Positions 31,831 through 41,128 are shown, counted from the first letter of the stretch. The stretch is DNA of 64,000 bases from DASSUW01 sp963849695 (GCA_963849695.1 CAWKIT010000016.1:124001-188000), one strand, 5' to 3'. Numbers and translations: made by a program. The notes: generated by a model from the sequence alone, not told the origin.

Positions 31831-32785
31831 ACGGGTCCTGGTCGAGCCACTCGGCGTTGACCAGCACCCACCAGTCGACGGCGAGCCGCTGCAGCACGTA
31901 CTCGTAGGGCAGGTAGCCGTAGCCGCGGTCGCCCCAGCCGGTGCCCCACGAGTTGCGGATGATGAAGGCGCCGCGCGTGGGCGTCGATGCGCCGCTGTGC
32001 TTGATCTCGATCGAGTCGTCGTAGCCGACGGCGGCGACGGCGTGGCCGCCGGCCACGCGGTCGGTCGCGAGCGGGAACGGGATCCGGCCGCGGCCCGAGC
32101 CCTGCGCCTGCGAGATCGAGTCGTAGACGGTGAAGCCGAACATCGACGGCACGCCCGCCGCCAGGTGCTTCTTGATGTCCTCGAGCAGGCGGGCGGGGAC
32201 CGTGCTGCCGGACGGGTCGAGCCGGTAGAACTTCTCCGCCTGGTAGGCCTGCCCGAGCGCGTACACGAACGCGGGCGGCTCGACGTCGTACTTGTTGACG
32301 TCGTACGGCCAGTACTTCTCCGGCGGCACCCCGAACGTGCACAGGGCGCCCATGGCGCTGCGCAGCCAGGCGCCGGTGTCGCCGCTCAGGCCGAGCAGGT
32401 TGCGGGTCGCCTTGTAGACGAACAGCCGTGAGCCGTCGAGGTGCTTGCCGAACGCGCGGCGCTGGAAGTACTCGACGATGCCGACGCCGGCCTGGGCGGT
32501 GCACGAGCCGATCGTCCGCTGGTCCTCGATCGGCGAGCACCACTGGCGGAGGTCGGTGCGAGCCGGAAGGCTGGGAGCGTCGGCGCACACGGTCTCGCCG
32601 GCGGGGACCGAGCTGAGGAGGGTTGCGACCTCCTCGGTGCCGGTCGTGTAGTCGCGGACGTCGGGAAGGTCGCGCATCCAGCCCATCGCGAACGGGACGT
32701 CGACGTCGGTCACGGGTGGTGCGGCGGCGTGGCCATTGCCGATCTGCGGCTCGAAGCGGCCGGCCTGCTCGATGATGGCCTCCAT
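31820..32785 (-). CDS. Papain-like (C1 family) cysteine protease
   Basis: 321 residues with the papain triad: C95 in 'TIGSCTAQAG', H248 in 'GGHAVAAVGYDD' and N278 in 'RNSWGTGWGDRGYG'. Residues 1-75 form a short leader without signal peptide, so the enzyme may stay cytosolic or use another route. Relatives occur widely in soil bacteria as 'C1 family peptidase'. ATG 32785 has AAGGAG 6 bases upstream. The 3' end overlaps the convergent spermidine-synthase-like gene by 11 bases. An imperfect palindrome (GGGAT-TCCT-ATCCC) lies at 32805-32818, about 20 bases upstream. Confidence 0.92.
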   Translation of the reverse strand: MEAIIEQAGRFEPQIGNGHAAAPPVTDVDVPFAMGWMRDLPDVRDYTTGTEEVATLLSSVPAGETVCADAPSLPARTDLRQWCSPIEDQRTIGSCTAQAGVGIVEYFQRRAFGKHLDGSRLFVYKATRNLLGLSGDTGAWLRSAMGALCTFGVPPEKYWPYDVNKYDVEPPAFVYALGQAYQAEKFYRLDPSGSTVPARLLEDIKKHLAAGVPSMFGFTVYDSISQAQGSGRGRIPFPLATDRVAGGHAVAAVGYDDSIEIKHSGASTPTRGAFIIRNSWGTGWGDRGYGYLPYEYVLQRLAVDWWVLVNAEWLDQDPFKQ

Positions 32786-32937
32786 GGCGTCTCCTTGATT
32801 GGTGGGGATTCCTATCCCTACACCCGGTGCCGCTTTTGCCGCAAGCGCTCGCTTCGGACGGCGACGGCCGACGAAAGCCCCGCCTGCCGAGGGCCGAGGA
32901 GGCCGGTGCCGGCGGGCAGCGCGGGCGGCCTTCGGGG

Positions 32938-34149
32938 TCAGGCCGCGCGCGGAAGCTCGTCGGCGTGCGCCAGCGCCACCGGGCCGCCGGCGCCCGGCCG
33001 GACGCCGGCCCGCAGCGCCGCGCGGGCCAGGACGCGGGCCGCTTCGCGGAGCTCGGCGCGGGTGTGCGCCGCCATCACGGCGAGCCGCAGCCGAGCGGCG
33101 CCGGCGGGCGGCTGGACGGCCTCGGCGAACACGCCCTGCTCGAGCGCGTACTCGACGATCCGGGCGGCCGGCTCGGCGTCGCCGACCACCAGCGGCACGA
33201 CGTGGGCGCTCGCGCCGGCGACCTCGAAGCCCTCGCGCGCGAGCTCGTCGCGCAGCGCCTCGGCGTTGGCGAGCAGCTTCTCCACCCGCCGCGGCTCCTC
33301 CTCGAGCAGCTCGAGCGCGGCCATCGCGGCCGCCACCGCGACCGGCGGGGGCGCGGTCGAGTGCAGCAGCGTGCGGGCGCTGTTGACCAGGTAGCGGGCG
33401 GTCACGTGGTCGCAGCACGCAAAGCCGCCGTACGAGCCGAGCGCCTTGCCGAGCGAGCCGGTCACGACGTCGACCTCGTCCTCGAGCCCGGCCTCCGCGA
33501 CGGCGCCGCGCCCGCCCGGGCCGACCGCGCCGAGCGCCTGCGCCTCGTCGACCAGCACGCGCACGTCGTGCCGGTGCGCGAGCTCGACGATCTCCTCGAG
33601 CGGCGCGACGTCGCCGTCGAGCCCGAACACGCCGTCGGTCGCGATCAGCGCGCCGCGGCCGTCGGACTGCTGCAGCGCCCAGGCCAGGTGCTCGGGGTCC
33701 GCGTGCCGGTAGGCGAACGCCTCGGCGCCGGCCAGCCGGCAGCCGTCGGCGATCGAGCTGTGCGCCAGCTCGTCGTGATACACGACCTCGCCCTTGCGCG
33801 CGAGCGCCGGGATGACGCCGAGGTTGGCGAGCGACCCGGATCCGAACACCACCGTGGCGTCCGCGCCCACGAAGCGGGCGAGGCGCTCCTCGAGCCGGCG
33901 GTGCAGCGTCATCGTGCCCGAGGCCAGGGCCGGCGCGCCCGCGCCGACGCCCCACCGCATCGCCGCGTCGGCCGCCGCCTCGCGCACGCGTGGGTGGTCG
34001 GCGAGCCCGAGGCTGTTGCCCGAGCACAACACGAGTACCGGCCGCCCGTCGAGCACCACCCGCGGACCCTGAGGGCCGCTCACCATGCGGGTGCGGCGAT
34101 AGAGGCCGAGCTGCTTGAGCTCGTCCAGGCGGTCGTCGAGATCCAGCAT
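32938..34149 (-). CDS. 8-amino-7-oxononanoate synthase/KBL-like alpha-oxoamine synthase
   Basis: 403 residues of PLP fold type I. The Schiff-base lysine is K235 in 'TGSLGKALGSYGG'; 'LCSGNSLGLADHP' and 'AHSSIADGCRLAGA' match the family. The PLP-contact motif, normally DEAH, is here 'DEAQ' (201-204). The family condenses an acyl-CoA or acyl-ACP with an amino acid (biotin synthesis, threonine breakdown, sphingolipids). No other biotin gene is adjacent, so the product is uncertain. ATG 34149 with AAGGAG upstream. Confidence 0.88.
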   Translation of the reverse strand: MLDLDDRLDELKQLGLYRRTRMVSGPQGPRVVLDGRPVLVLCSGNSLGLADHPRVREAAADAAMRWGVGAGAPALASGTMTLHRRLEERLARFVGADATVVFGSGSLANLGVIPALARKGEVVYHDELAHSSIADGCRLAGAEAFAYRHADPEHLAWALQQSDGRGALIATDGVFGLDGDVAPLEEIVELAHRHDVRVLVDEAQALGAVGPGGRGAVAEAGLEDEVDVVTGSLGKALGSYGGFACCDHVTARYLVNSARTLLHSTAPPPVAVAAAMAALELLEEEPRRVEKLLANAEALRDELAREGFEVAGASAHVVPLVVGDAEPAARIVEYALEQGVFAEAVQPPAGAARLRLAVMAAHTRAELREAARVLARAALRAGVRPGAGGPVALAHADELPRAA

Positions 34150-34211
34150 CCGCGCTCCTTCGGAAAGCCGAGGCCGTGCCGCGCGCAACCGTACGAGGTG
34201 GGGCGGACGAC

Positions 34212-35003
34212 TCAGCGGCCCTGCCAGCGGGGGGCGCGCTTCTCGGCGAAGGCGCGGACGCCCTCGAGGAAGTCCTCGCTGCGGAAGCACGCCTCGCGCA
34301 GCTCGACCAGCTCGTGCTCCACCTCCGGGTCGAGCTCCCCCTCCGCGGCCAGCAGCTCGCGCAGCGTGCGCTTGTTGCCGCTCAGCGACAGCGGCGCATT
34401 GGCGGCGATGCGGGCTGCGTACTCGACTCCGCGCGCCTCCACCTCGTCCGCGTCGACCACCTCGTTCACCAGCCCCCACTCGAGCGCCGTGCGCGCGCCG
34501 ATGTTGCGCGCGGTGAAGAACAGCTCGCGGGTGCGGGGCGCGCCGACCGCGTCGACGAACCGGCGCAGGCCGGTGTGCGAGTAGACGAGCCCGAGCCGCG
34601 CCGGCGGCATGCCGAGCCGGGCGTCCGCCGACGCCACGCGCAGGTCGCAGGTGAGCGCCAGCTCGAGTCCGCCGCCGATCGCATGCCCGTTGAGGGCGGC
34701 GACCGACGGGAACGGGTAGGCGTCGAGCGCCTCGATCGCCTCGTGGAACGGATGTGCCACGAGCGCCTCGGCGCGGTCGGCGAACTGCTCACGCGGAAGG
34801 TTGCCGATGTCGTAGCCGGCCGAGAAGACCGGGCCGGCGGCGGTCACCAGCAGGCAGCGGGCGTCGAGCTCCGGCAGGGTGGCCGCAAAGGCGTCGAGGA
34901 TCTCGTGGTCGAGCGCGTTGCGCTTGGCCGGGTTGTCGATGGTCAGCCGCGCGACGTGCTCGGCCGGGTGATCGAGGCGCAGCTTGCCGCCGGCGAGCTC
35001 CAC
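34212..35003 (-). CDS. Enoyl-CoA hydratase/isomerase family protein
   Basis: 263 residues with crotonase motifs: 'NPAKRNALDHEILDAF', oxyanion-hole 'FSAGYDIGNLP' and 'NGHAIGGGLELALTCDLRVA'. The second region lacks an obvious catalytic Glu pair ('GMPPARLGLVYSHTGLRRFV'), closer to decarboxylase/isomerase members than to classical hydratase. The GTG start at 35003 shares one base with the stop of the biotin carrier gene, so the two are coupled; that context favours a CoA-carboxylation-linked role. Confidence 0.9.
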   Translation of the reverse strand: MELAGGKLRLDHPAEHVARLTIDNPAKRNALDHEILDAFAATLPELDARCLLVTAAGPVFSAGYDIGNLPREQFADRAEALVAHPFHEAIEALDAYPFPSVAALNGHAIGGGLELALTCDLRVASADARLGMPPARLGLVYSHTGLRRFVDAVGAPRTRELFFTARNIGARTALEWGLVNEVVDADEVEARGVEYAARIAANAPLSLSGNKRTLRELLAAEGELDPEVEHELVELREACFRSEDFLEGVRAFAEKRAPRWQGR

Positions 35004-35215
35004 TACTCCAGCACGACGAGCGTGTCGCCCTCCGAGACAGCCTGACCCTCCGCCACGAGGACCTCCTTCACGGTGCCCTCGTCCTCGGCCTCGACGGGCA
35101 TCTCCATCTTCATCGACTCGAGGATCACGACCGTGTCGCCCTCCTCGACCGCATCACCGACGCCCACTTCGATCTTCCAGACCGTCCCCGTGATGTGCGC
35201 CTCGATCCCGGCCAC
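35003..35215 (-). CDS. Biotin carboxyl carrier domain protein (BCCP)
   Basis: 70 residues: a single biotinyl domain with the biotinylation site 'ESMKM' (K36), 'ITGTVWKIEVGVGD' in front and 'GDTLVVLE' at the end, the length of the free-standing BCCPs used by actinobacterial acyl-CoA carboxylases. GTG 35215 is set by AAGGAG 6 bases upstream. Partner subunits are not adjacent; a carboxyltransferase beta gene lies 17 kb away at 52479. Confidence 0.93.
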   Translation of the reverse strand: MAGIEAHITGTVWKIEVGVGDAVEEGDTVVILESMKMEMPVEAEDEGTVKEVLVAEGQAVSEGDTLVVLE

Positions 35216-35268
35216 TGCGCTCCTTCCTCGCGATTGCCGCCGGGGACGATAGCCCCCGGCGGCGATCG

Positions 35269-36260
35269 TCACGGGAGCCGATGGGCGCGGAAGAAGTCCC
35301 AGAACTCGGGCGCGGCGGCGAAGCCGGCGGGGTTGTTGTCCCCGTTCGGGTACCTGTGCTCGAGGCGGGCGATCATCCGGAACTGGAGCAGCGGGTCAGG
35401 CGCGGGCCAGCGCAGCAGCGTCGAGGTCGGGCTGGTGGCGGCGCCGAAATCGCCTCCGTCCAGGCCCAGAGTGGCGAGCTGGGGGTCGACGAACGAGCCG
35501 AGCACCGGGTTCGCGAGAGGTCTCGACCGGATCGAGAGGGAAGCTCGGCGAGGCCGGTCCGGGTGAGGAGCCGGTCGTCGAGCGTGCCGGCCGTAATGTA
35601 GGTCGGCACGGGGCGGTCCGGCTCCTTGGCCCTCGAGAGGCCGCCGGCGGAGTAGGCGGCCGCGGCGACCCGGGTCGATCGCTCGACGCTCAGCCGGGCG
35701 GCGAAGCCCGCGCCGTTGGAGAAGCCGCTCATGTAGATGCGGTGGCGGTCGATCGGCAGCCGCGATTCGAGGTCCGCGAGGATCGCGTCGACGAAGCCGG
35801 TGTCGTCGGCGGGCATTGGCGCGTCCTCGGGATAGCCGGGTGGGAGCTCGTCCGGGTCGATCTTGGCGCGCAGGCCGAACTCGTTCCACTTGGTGACGCG
35901 GAAGCCGGACTCGAGCACGCGGTACTGCAGGCCGGTCGGGAAGACGGCGACGAGGCCGGTGCGGTCGGCCTGCTCGCGCCAGCCCGAGATGCGCAGGAAC
36001 TGCTCGCCGGTACCGCTGCTGCCGTGGAACATGAACACGACCGGCGCCTCGGGGAGCCGGCGGTCGGGCACGTACACGACGTAGCGGCGCGGGTGGCCGT
36101 CGACCTCGACCGAGCGGCAGTTGACGCCCGTCTCATAGGCGAGGCCGGCGGCTCCATGCGTCGCGCAGGAGCCGGGTGGGAGTGGTCCGTCGGCGGACGC
36201 GGCCGCCGGGGCGAGGGCGAGTGCTGCGAGCGCGGCGGCCACGGTGAGCCGGATGGACAT
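35269..36260 (-). pseudogene. Secreted PHB-depolymerase/LpqC-like esterase, one frameshift
   Basis: Signal peptide 'MSIRLTVAAALAALALAPAAASA', then an alpha/beta hydrolase: 'APVVFMFHGSSGTGEQF', nucleophile elbow 'YMSGFSNGAGFAARL' and 'ITAGTLDDRLL'. Near 35541 the family sequence jumps frame; the second frame gives 'LSIRSRPLANPVLGSFVDPQL', 'FRMIARLEHRYPNGDNNP' and ends at 35269. One missing base restores a roughly 330-residue protein with a late His for the triad. All family motifs survive, so a consensus error or very recent lesion is likely. ATG 36260 with AAGGGGA upstream. Confidence 0.8.
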
Positions 36261-36368
36261 CGGGTTTCCCCTTTCGTGGTGGGCGGTCGTTCGGGAAGAC
36301 CCGCGGGTGGGCGGCATAGTTGGCCGGTTGGCGGGAATAACGGGCGGTCCGCGGTCGTCTTGGGGGCG

Positions 36369-38005
36369 TTGGACGCTCGATCTGCGAACCGCCGGCTCCG
36401 CCGTCTCAGCGACGAGGCCCTCGCCGCGCTCGTCGCGCGCAGTGACGTCGCGCGCGTTCGAGGCGCTCTACGACCGCCACCACCCTGCGCTGCTCGCGTT
36501 CTGCCGCCACATGACGGGCAGCCGCGAGGACGGCGAGGACGCGCTCCAGCAGACCTTCCTGCGCGCGCACCGGGCGCTGCTCGCCGACCGGGCGCCGGAA
36601 GCGGTGCGCCCGTGGCTGTTCGCGATCGCGCGCAACCGGTGCCGGACGCTGCTGGCGGCGCGCCGGCCCGCGGTGCCCGCCGAAGAGGTGGAGGTGGCGT
36701 TCGACGGGCTCGCCGACGACGTCCGCCGCCGCGCCGACCTGCGCGAGCTGGTGGCCGATCTCGGGCGGCTGCCGGAGGACCAGCGCGGCGCGCTCGTCCT
36801 GCACGAGCTGGGCGACCTGAGCCACTCCGAGGTCGCGACCGTGATCGGGTGCGCGCCCGAGAAGGTCAAGGCGCTGGTGTTCCAGGCGCGGACCGCGCTG
36901 GTCGCCGACCGCGAGGCGCGCGCGACGCCGTGCGAGGAGATCCGCGGCCAGCTCGAGACCGCCCGCGGCGGCCTGCTGCGACGGGCGCCGCTGCGCCGCC
37001 ACCTGCGCCAGTGCCCGCCATGCTCTTCGTACCGGCTCGTCGTCGCGCAGCAGCGCGCCGGCCTCGCGATCATCCTGCCCGTCGCCCCCTCGGCCGGCCT
37101 CAAGGCGGCGATCCTCGGCGGCGCGGCGGCCACGACCGCGGGCGGCGGGGCGGCCGCCGGCGGCGCCGTGGCGGGCGGCGGCGGCGCGGCGGTGGCGGGG
37201 CGGCGGCGCGGCGGTGACGAGCGGCGGCGCCGCGGCAGTGACGAGCGGAGGCGGCGCTGCGGCGGCGGGCGGTGGCGGCGCGATCGTCGCCGGTGCTGCG
37301 GCCGTGAAGACCCTGACGGCGAAGGTTGTCGTCGGCGCCGTCGTCGCCGGTGCGGGCGTGACCGGCGCCGCGGTGACCGTCGACGAGCGCGAGCCCTCGC
37401 CGGCCCGTGCGGCGGAGCCGGCCGCCGATCGAGGCTTGGCCGCGCCCGGGCGCGGGCAGTCGCCGCCCGCGGACGATGATCGCCTCGTCGCGGCGGGCCG
37501 CGAACCGGGCAGCGGGGTCGGTCCGGCGACCATCGAAGGATCGGCACCCGGCGCCGGCCGGGCGCGGACCGTGGCCCAAGAGGCCGGGCTCGCGCGCCGT
37601 CAGCGGGGCGTGGCGGGCCTGGTGCGAACCGGCCGCCGGCGCCGGATCACGAACCGTGCGGGAAGCGAGGGCCGCGCTCGCGCCGTTCGTCGCGGGCGGC
37701 GCCGCGCCATACGGAGTCCTCGCATCGAGCGCCGTCCGGGGGCCGGCGACGAGACCGCGACCACGACCCCCGAGGTCGCCACCATTCCGACGACGAACCG
37801 CCGCCGGCGCCGCCCGGCGCCCTCGTCGGAACCGCCGGCCGCGTCCACGCCCGAGCCGGAGTCGCCCCCGGAGCCCGCGCCCACTTCCGAGCCCGAGCCG
37901 TCTCCGGCCGTGGCGGCGGAGCCGGCGCCCGCACCCGAGCCGTCGCCGGACCCTGAGCCGGCGCCTACCCCGCCGCCCGCGCCAACACCGGCCCCGGCGC
38001 CGTGA
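36369..38005 (+). pseudogene. Second membrane-tailed ECF sigma factor, two frameshifts
   Basis: The order is as in the protein at 13128-14582: sigma region 2 ('ALYDRHHPALLAFCRHMTGSREDGEDALQQTFLRAHRAL', 'PWLFAIARNRCRTLL'), region 4 ('LPEDQRGALVLHELGDLSHSEVATVIGCAPEKVKALV'), zinc motif 'RRHLRQCPPCSSYR', Gly/Ala-rich stretch, hydrophobic 'VVVGAVVAGAGVTGAAVTV' and a Pro/Glu-rich tail. The frame breaks near 36455 and at the GGGG of 37197-37200, where removing one G rejoins it. The start is probably TTG 36369 ('DARSANRRLRRLSDEALAAL'). Both breaks lie in GC-rich low-complexity DNA. Confidence 0.78.
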
Positions 38006-38083
38006 CCGTCCCCGGCTGCGGTACTGATCGTTCCTTGATGTAGGCGTGAGGTCGCGTTCAGGAGCGATCGTCAACCTGACCGC

Positions 38084-38218
38084 ATGGCCCGTATCGAGCT
38101 GATCCCCTCCCGCACCGCCGACGGCCGCAACGTGATCCTGCGCGCCGTCGTGCTCACCCCGGCGGAGCGCCTCCGCCGCTTCGTGCGGTCGCTCGGGCTG
38201 CCTGTGCCTGCGCGCTGA
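38084..38218 (+). CDS. Possible 44-aa basic peptide
   Basis: ATG 38084 to TGA 38218; nearly every codon ends in G or C and the product ('ARIELIPSRTADGRNVILRAV…') is Arg-rich without a membrane segment. It fills the gap before the histidine kinase gene. AGGAG occurs at 38060 but is too far for a normal ribosome binding site. Evidence is codon bias only. Confidence 0.35.
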   Translation: MARIELIPSRTADGRNVILRAVVLTPAERLRRFVRSLGLPVPAR

Positions 38219-38256
38219 CACGCACCGCCGCCTGGCGCAGATAGGCTGAAGAGCCG

Positions 38257-38952
38257 ATGCGCCAGATCCGCTTCCCCGGCGAATCTCCTGAACACCGCCG
38301 TGCCCGTGCGCTGCGAGAGCGCGTGCACGACCTGCGCGATGCGCGGCAGCGCATCATCGCGGCGGCCGACGCCGAGCGGCGCAAGATCGAGCGCGACCTG
38401 CACGACGGCGCGCAGCAGCGAATGGTCTCCGTCGCCGTCACGCTCGGCCTCGCCCAGTCGCATTTCAAGAGCGACCCCGACGGCGCCATGAAGCTGATCG
38501 CCCAGGCGCGCGAGGAGGCGCAGCTCGCCGTCAAGGAGCTGCGCGAGCTGGCGCGCGGCATCCATCCCGCGGTGCTCAGCGACCGCGGCCTCGGCGCGGC
38601 GCTCGAGGCGCTCGCCGCGCGCGCTCCCGTGCCGGTCGACGTGAGCGGCGTCCCGGAGGACCCGCTGCCGGCGCAGGTGGAAGCCGCCGCCTACTTCGTC
38701 ACCGCCGAGGCGCTCACCAACGTCGCCAAGTACGCGAACGCGACGGAGGCGTCGGTGCAGCTCGAGCTCGACGACGGACGCCTGCGGGTCGCGGTCCATG
38801 ACGACGGTGTCGGCGGCGCCGACCCCGCGCTCGGCACCGGCCTGCACGGCTTGCGCGACCGCGTGGACGCGCTCGACGGACGGCTCGACATCGAGTCGGA
38901 GCAGGGCTGCGGCACCACGCTCACGGTCGAGCTGCCGCTCGAGCGCCACTGA
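38257..38952 (+). CDS. Sensorless NarL/DesK-type histidine kinase
   Basis: 231 residues: a HisKA_3 dimerisation domain with the phospho-accepting H49 in 'RRKIERDLHDGAQQRMVSV', then an HATPase_c domain with N-box 'YFVTAEALTNVAKYANAT', G1 'VHDDGVGGAD' and G2 'GTGLHGLRDRVDALDG'. There are no membrane helices and no PAS or GAF domain, only about 30 residues before HisKA_3. No response regulator gene is adjacent, so it is an orphan kinase core that may take input through protein contacts. ATG 38257. Confidence 0.9.
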   Translation: MRQIRFPGESPEHRRARALRERVHDLRDARQRIIAAADAERRKIERDLHDGAQQRMVSVAVTLGLAQSHFKSDPDGAMKLIAQAREEAQLAVKELRELARGIHPAVLSDRGLGAALEALAARAPVPVDVSGVPEDPLPAQVEAAAYFVTAEALTNVAKYANATEASVQLELDDGRLRVAVHDDGVGGADPALGTGLHGLRDRVDALDGRLDIESEQGCGTTLTVELPLERH

Positions 38953-38968
38953 CGCGGATGAGCGCACG

Positions 38969-39676
38969 ATGACCGAGGAGAAGCTGGTCCGGCTCAAGGA
39001 CCAGGTCTACAAGGACCCGCGTCCCGCGTCGCACTTCGATCGCTTCCACGAGCGCTCCCGCACGCGCGACCCGGACTGGGTCTACGAGGCCGTCCGCGTC
39101 GCCACCACGCTGTACGCGTGGACGTTCTTCCGCGCCCGCGGGATCGGGTCCGAGAAGGTCCCCGCGCGCGGGCCGGTGATCCTCGCGCCGAACCACTTCT
39201 CGTTCATGGACCACTTCTTCCTCGGCACCGCCATCCGTCGCAAGGTCCGCTTCATGGCCAAGTCGCAGCTGTTCCAGCCGCCGATGCAGTGGATCTACAC
39301 GCACGGGGGCGTGTTCCCGGTGCGGCGCGGCTATGCCGACGAGGAGGCGTTCACCACCGCCAACCGGATCCTCGACCGCGGCGGCGTGATCGCGATGTAC
39401 AGCGAGGGCGGCCGCTCGCGCACGGGCAAGCTGTCGGACTCGGTCCGGCCCGGGATCGGCCGGCTGGCGCTCGAGTCGGGCGCGCCGGTCGTCCCGATCG
39501 CGATCCACGGCTCCTCGCGCGTGCGCAACTGGAAGCGGCTGCAGTTCCCGAAGGTGACCGTCCTGTACGGCGACCCGATCCGGTGGGAGCGCATCGAGCA
39601 CCCGACGCGCGACGAGCAGCAGCAGGTCGCGAACGCGATCTTCGCCGAGATCCGCGCGCTCTACGACCGCAGTTGA
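38969..39676 (+). CDS. plsC: 1-acyl-sn-glycerol-3-phosphate acyltransferase (PlsC family)
   Basis: 235 residues with the acyltransferase block I H-x4-D (H76, D81 in 'NHFSFMDHF'), block II 'GVFPVRRG', block III 'YSEGGRSRTG' and block IV 'GAPVVPIAIHG'. It acylates lysophosphatidic acid to phosphatidic acid at the inner membrane face. ATG 38969, 16 bases after the histidine kinase stop, so the two may be co-transcribed. The stop abuts the convergent efflux pump. Confidence 0.92.
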   Translation: MTEEKLVRLKDQVYKDPRPASHFDRFHERSRTRDPDWVYEAVRVATTLYAWTFFRARGIGSEKVPARGPVILAPNHFSFMDHFFLGTAIRRKVRFMAKSQLFQPPMQWIYTHGGVFPVRRGYADEEAFTTANRILDRGGVIAMYSEGGRSRTGKLSDSVRPGIGRLALESGAPVVPIAIHGSSRVRNWKRLQFPKVTVLYGDPIRWERIEHPTRDEQQQVANAIFAEIRALYDRS

Positions 39677-39677
39677 C

Positions 39678-41069
39678 CTACGCCGGGGCCGGCTCGGCGA
39701 CGGGCGCCACCGCTGCGCGCCGGCGGCCCGGCACGAACAGCGCGGCGACCGCGCCCACGGCCAGCACCGCGGCGCCGACCCAGATCGCGCTCGTCATGCC
39801 GTCGGTGTACTCCTGCGGTGAGGCGTACGAGCCGGTCGACGCGAACACGGTCGCGAGCACCGCGACGCCGAGCACGCCGCCGAGCTCGCGGATGGCGTTC
39901 GTCGCGCCCGAGGCCTGGCCCGCCTCCTCCGGCCGCACCGCGCCGAGCACGGCGTTGGCGGCCGGGGCGAACACCAGCGCCATCCCGATGCCGGCCATCG
40001 CGAACGGCACCACGAGCTCGCCGTAGGGCACCGACGGGCTCGAGACCGAGGCCAGCCAGGCGATGGCGCCCGACTGCAGCGCCAGGCCGGTCGCCATCAG
40101 CGGGCGTGAGCCGATCCGGTCGGACAGCACGCCGGCGATCGGGGCGACGAACATCGGCATCGCGGTCCACGGCAGCGTCCGCAGGCCCGCCTCGAGCGCC
40201 GAGTAGCCCTGGGCGACCTGGAAGAACTGCGCGAGCAGGAAGATCGACCCGAAGACGCCGAAGTACATCGCGAGCGACACGACGCTGACCGAGCTGAACG
40301 CGCGCGAGCGGAAGAAGCGCAGCGGCAACATCGGCTCCGGCGCGCGCGCCTCCCACGCCAGGAAGGCCGCCATCAGCACCGCGCCGGCGATCAGCGAGGA
40401 CAGCACCGTGGTGCTCGTCCAACCCAGCTCGGCGCCGCGCACGATCCCGTAGACGATGCCGAGCAGGCCGGCGCTGGCGAGCCCCACGCCCGGCAGGTCG
40501 AGCGAGCGGGCCGGTCCGTGGCTCTCGGTCAGCCGGCGCGCCGCGAGCGGCAGCAGCGCCAGCCCGATCGGCACGTTGAGCCAGAAGATCCAGTGCCACG
40601 ACATCCCCTCGACGACGGCCCCGCCGACCAGCGGCCCGAGCGCGACGCCGAGGCCGGAGATGCCCGACCAGGCGCCGATCGCCAGGCCGCGCCGCTCGGC
40701 CGGGAACGCACCAGCCAGCAGCGTCAGGGTCAGCGGGGTCACGACCGCGGCGCCGGCGCCCTGCACGGCGCGCGCGGCGATCAGCGCGCCGGTCGTGGGC
40801 GCGAGTGCCGCCGCCGCCGAGGCGGCGGTGAACAGGGCAAGGCCGAGCAGGAACATCCGGCGCCGGCCGAAGCGGTCGCCGAGCGCCGCGCCGGTGAGCA
40901 GCAGCACGGCGTAGGAGAGGGTGTAGGCATTGACCGTCCACTCGAGCGACTGGATCGTCGCGCCGAGGTCCTCACGGATCGCCGGGAGGGCGTTGGTGAC
41001 GACGAGGTTGTCGAGGACGACCATGAAGAGGGCGACCGAGACGATCGCGAAGGTCCAGATGGGGCGCAT
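39678..41069 (-). CDS. DHA2-family MFS multidrug exporter
   Basis: 463 residues, about 14 membrane helices: 'DNLVVTNALPAIREDLGA' in helix 1, motif A 'GAALGDRFGRRRMFLLGL', antiporter-like 'AARAVQGAGAAVVTPLTLTLL' and 'WHWIFWLNVPIGLALL'. Two palindromic sites of the same design (41072-41091 and 41129-41148) lie just upstream of the ATG, the nearer one against the start codon, indicating repression by a TetR-like dimer. No TetR gene is adjacent; the nearest is at 58880. Confidence 0.93.
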   Translation of the reverse strand: MRPIWTFAIVSVALFMVVLDNLVVTNALPAIREDLGATIQSLEWTVNAYTLSYAVLLLTGAALGDRFGRRRMFLLGLALFTAASAAAALAPTTGALIAARAVQGAGAAVVTPLTLTLLAGAFPAERRGLAIGAWSGISGLGVALGPLVGGAVVEGMSWHWIFWLNVPIGLALLPLAARRLTESHGPARSLDLPGVGLASAGLLGIVYGIVRGAELGWTSTTVLSSLIAGAVLMAAFLAWEARAPEPMLPLRFFRSRAFSSVSVVSLAMYFGVFGSIFLLAQFFQVAQGYSALEAGLRTLPWTAMPMFVAPIAGVLSDRIGSRPLMATGLALQSGAIAWLASVSSPSVPYGELVVPFAMAGIGMALVFAPAANAVLGAVRPEEAGQASGATNAIRELGGVLGVAVLATVFASTGSYASPQEYTDGMTSAIWVGAAVLAVGAVAALFVPGRRRAAVAPVAEPAPA

Positions 41070-41071
41070 AG

Positions 41072-41091
41072 AAGTGAGTATTCACTTACTA
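41072..41091. promoter_or_regulatory. Operator-like palindrome, proximal site
   Basis: AAGTGAGTATTCACTTACTA, containing the perfect AAGTGA-GTAT-TCACTT (41072-41087). It fits the pattern AAGTnAGT-N4-ACTnACT shared with the distal site and lies 3 bases upstream of the exporter's ATG, where a bound repressor would block initiation. Confidence 0.55.
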
Positions 41092-41128
41092 AGCGCCATG
41101 TCAAGCGCCAGGCGAGCGGCGGCGCGCC

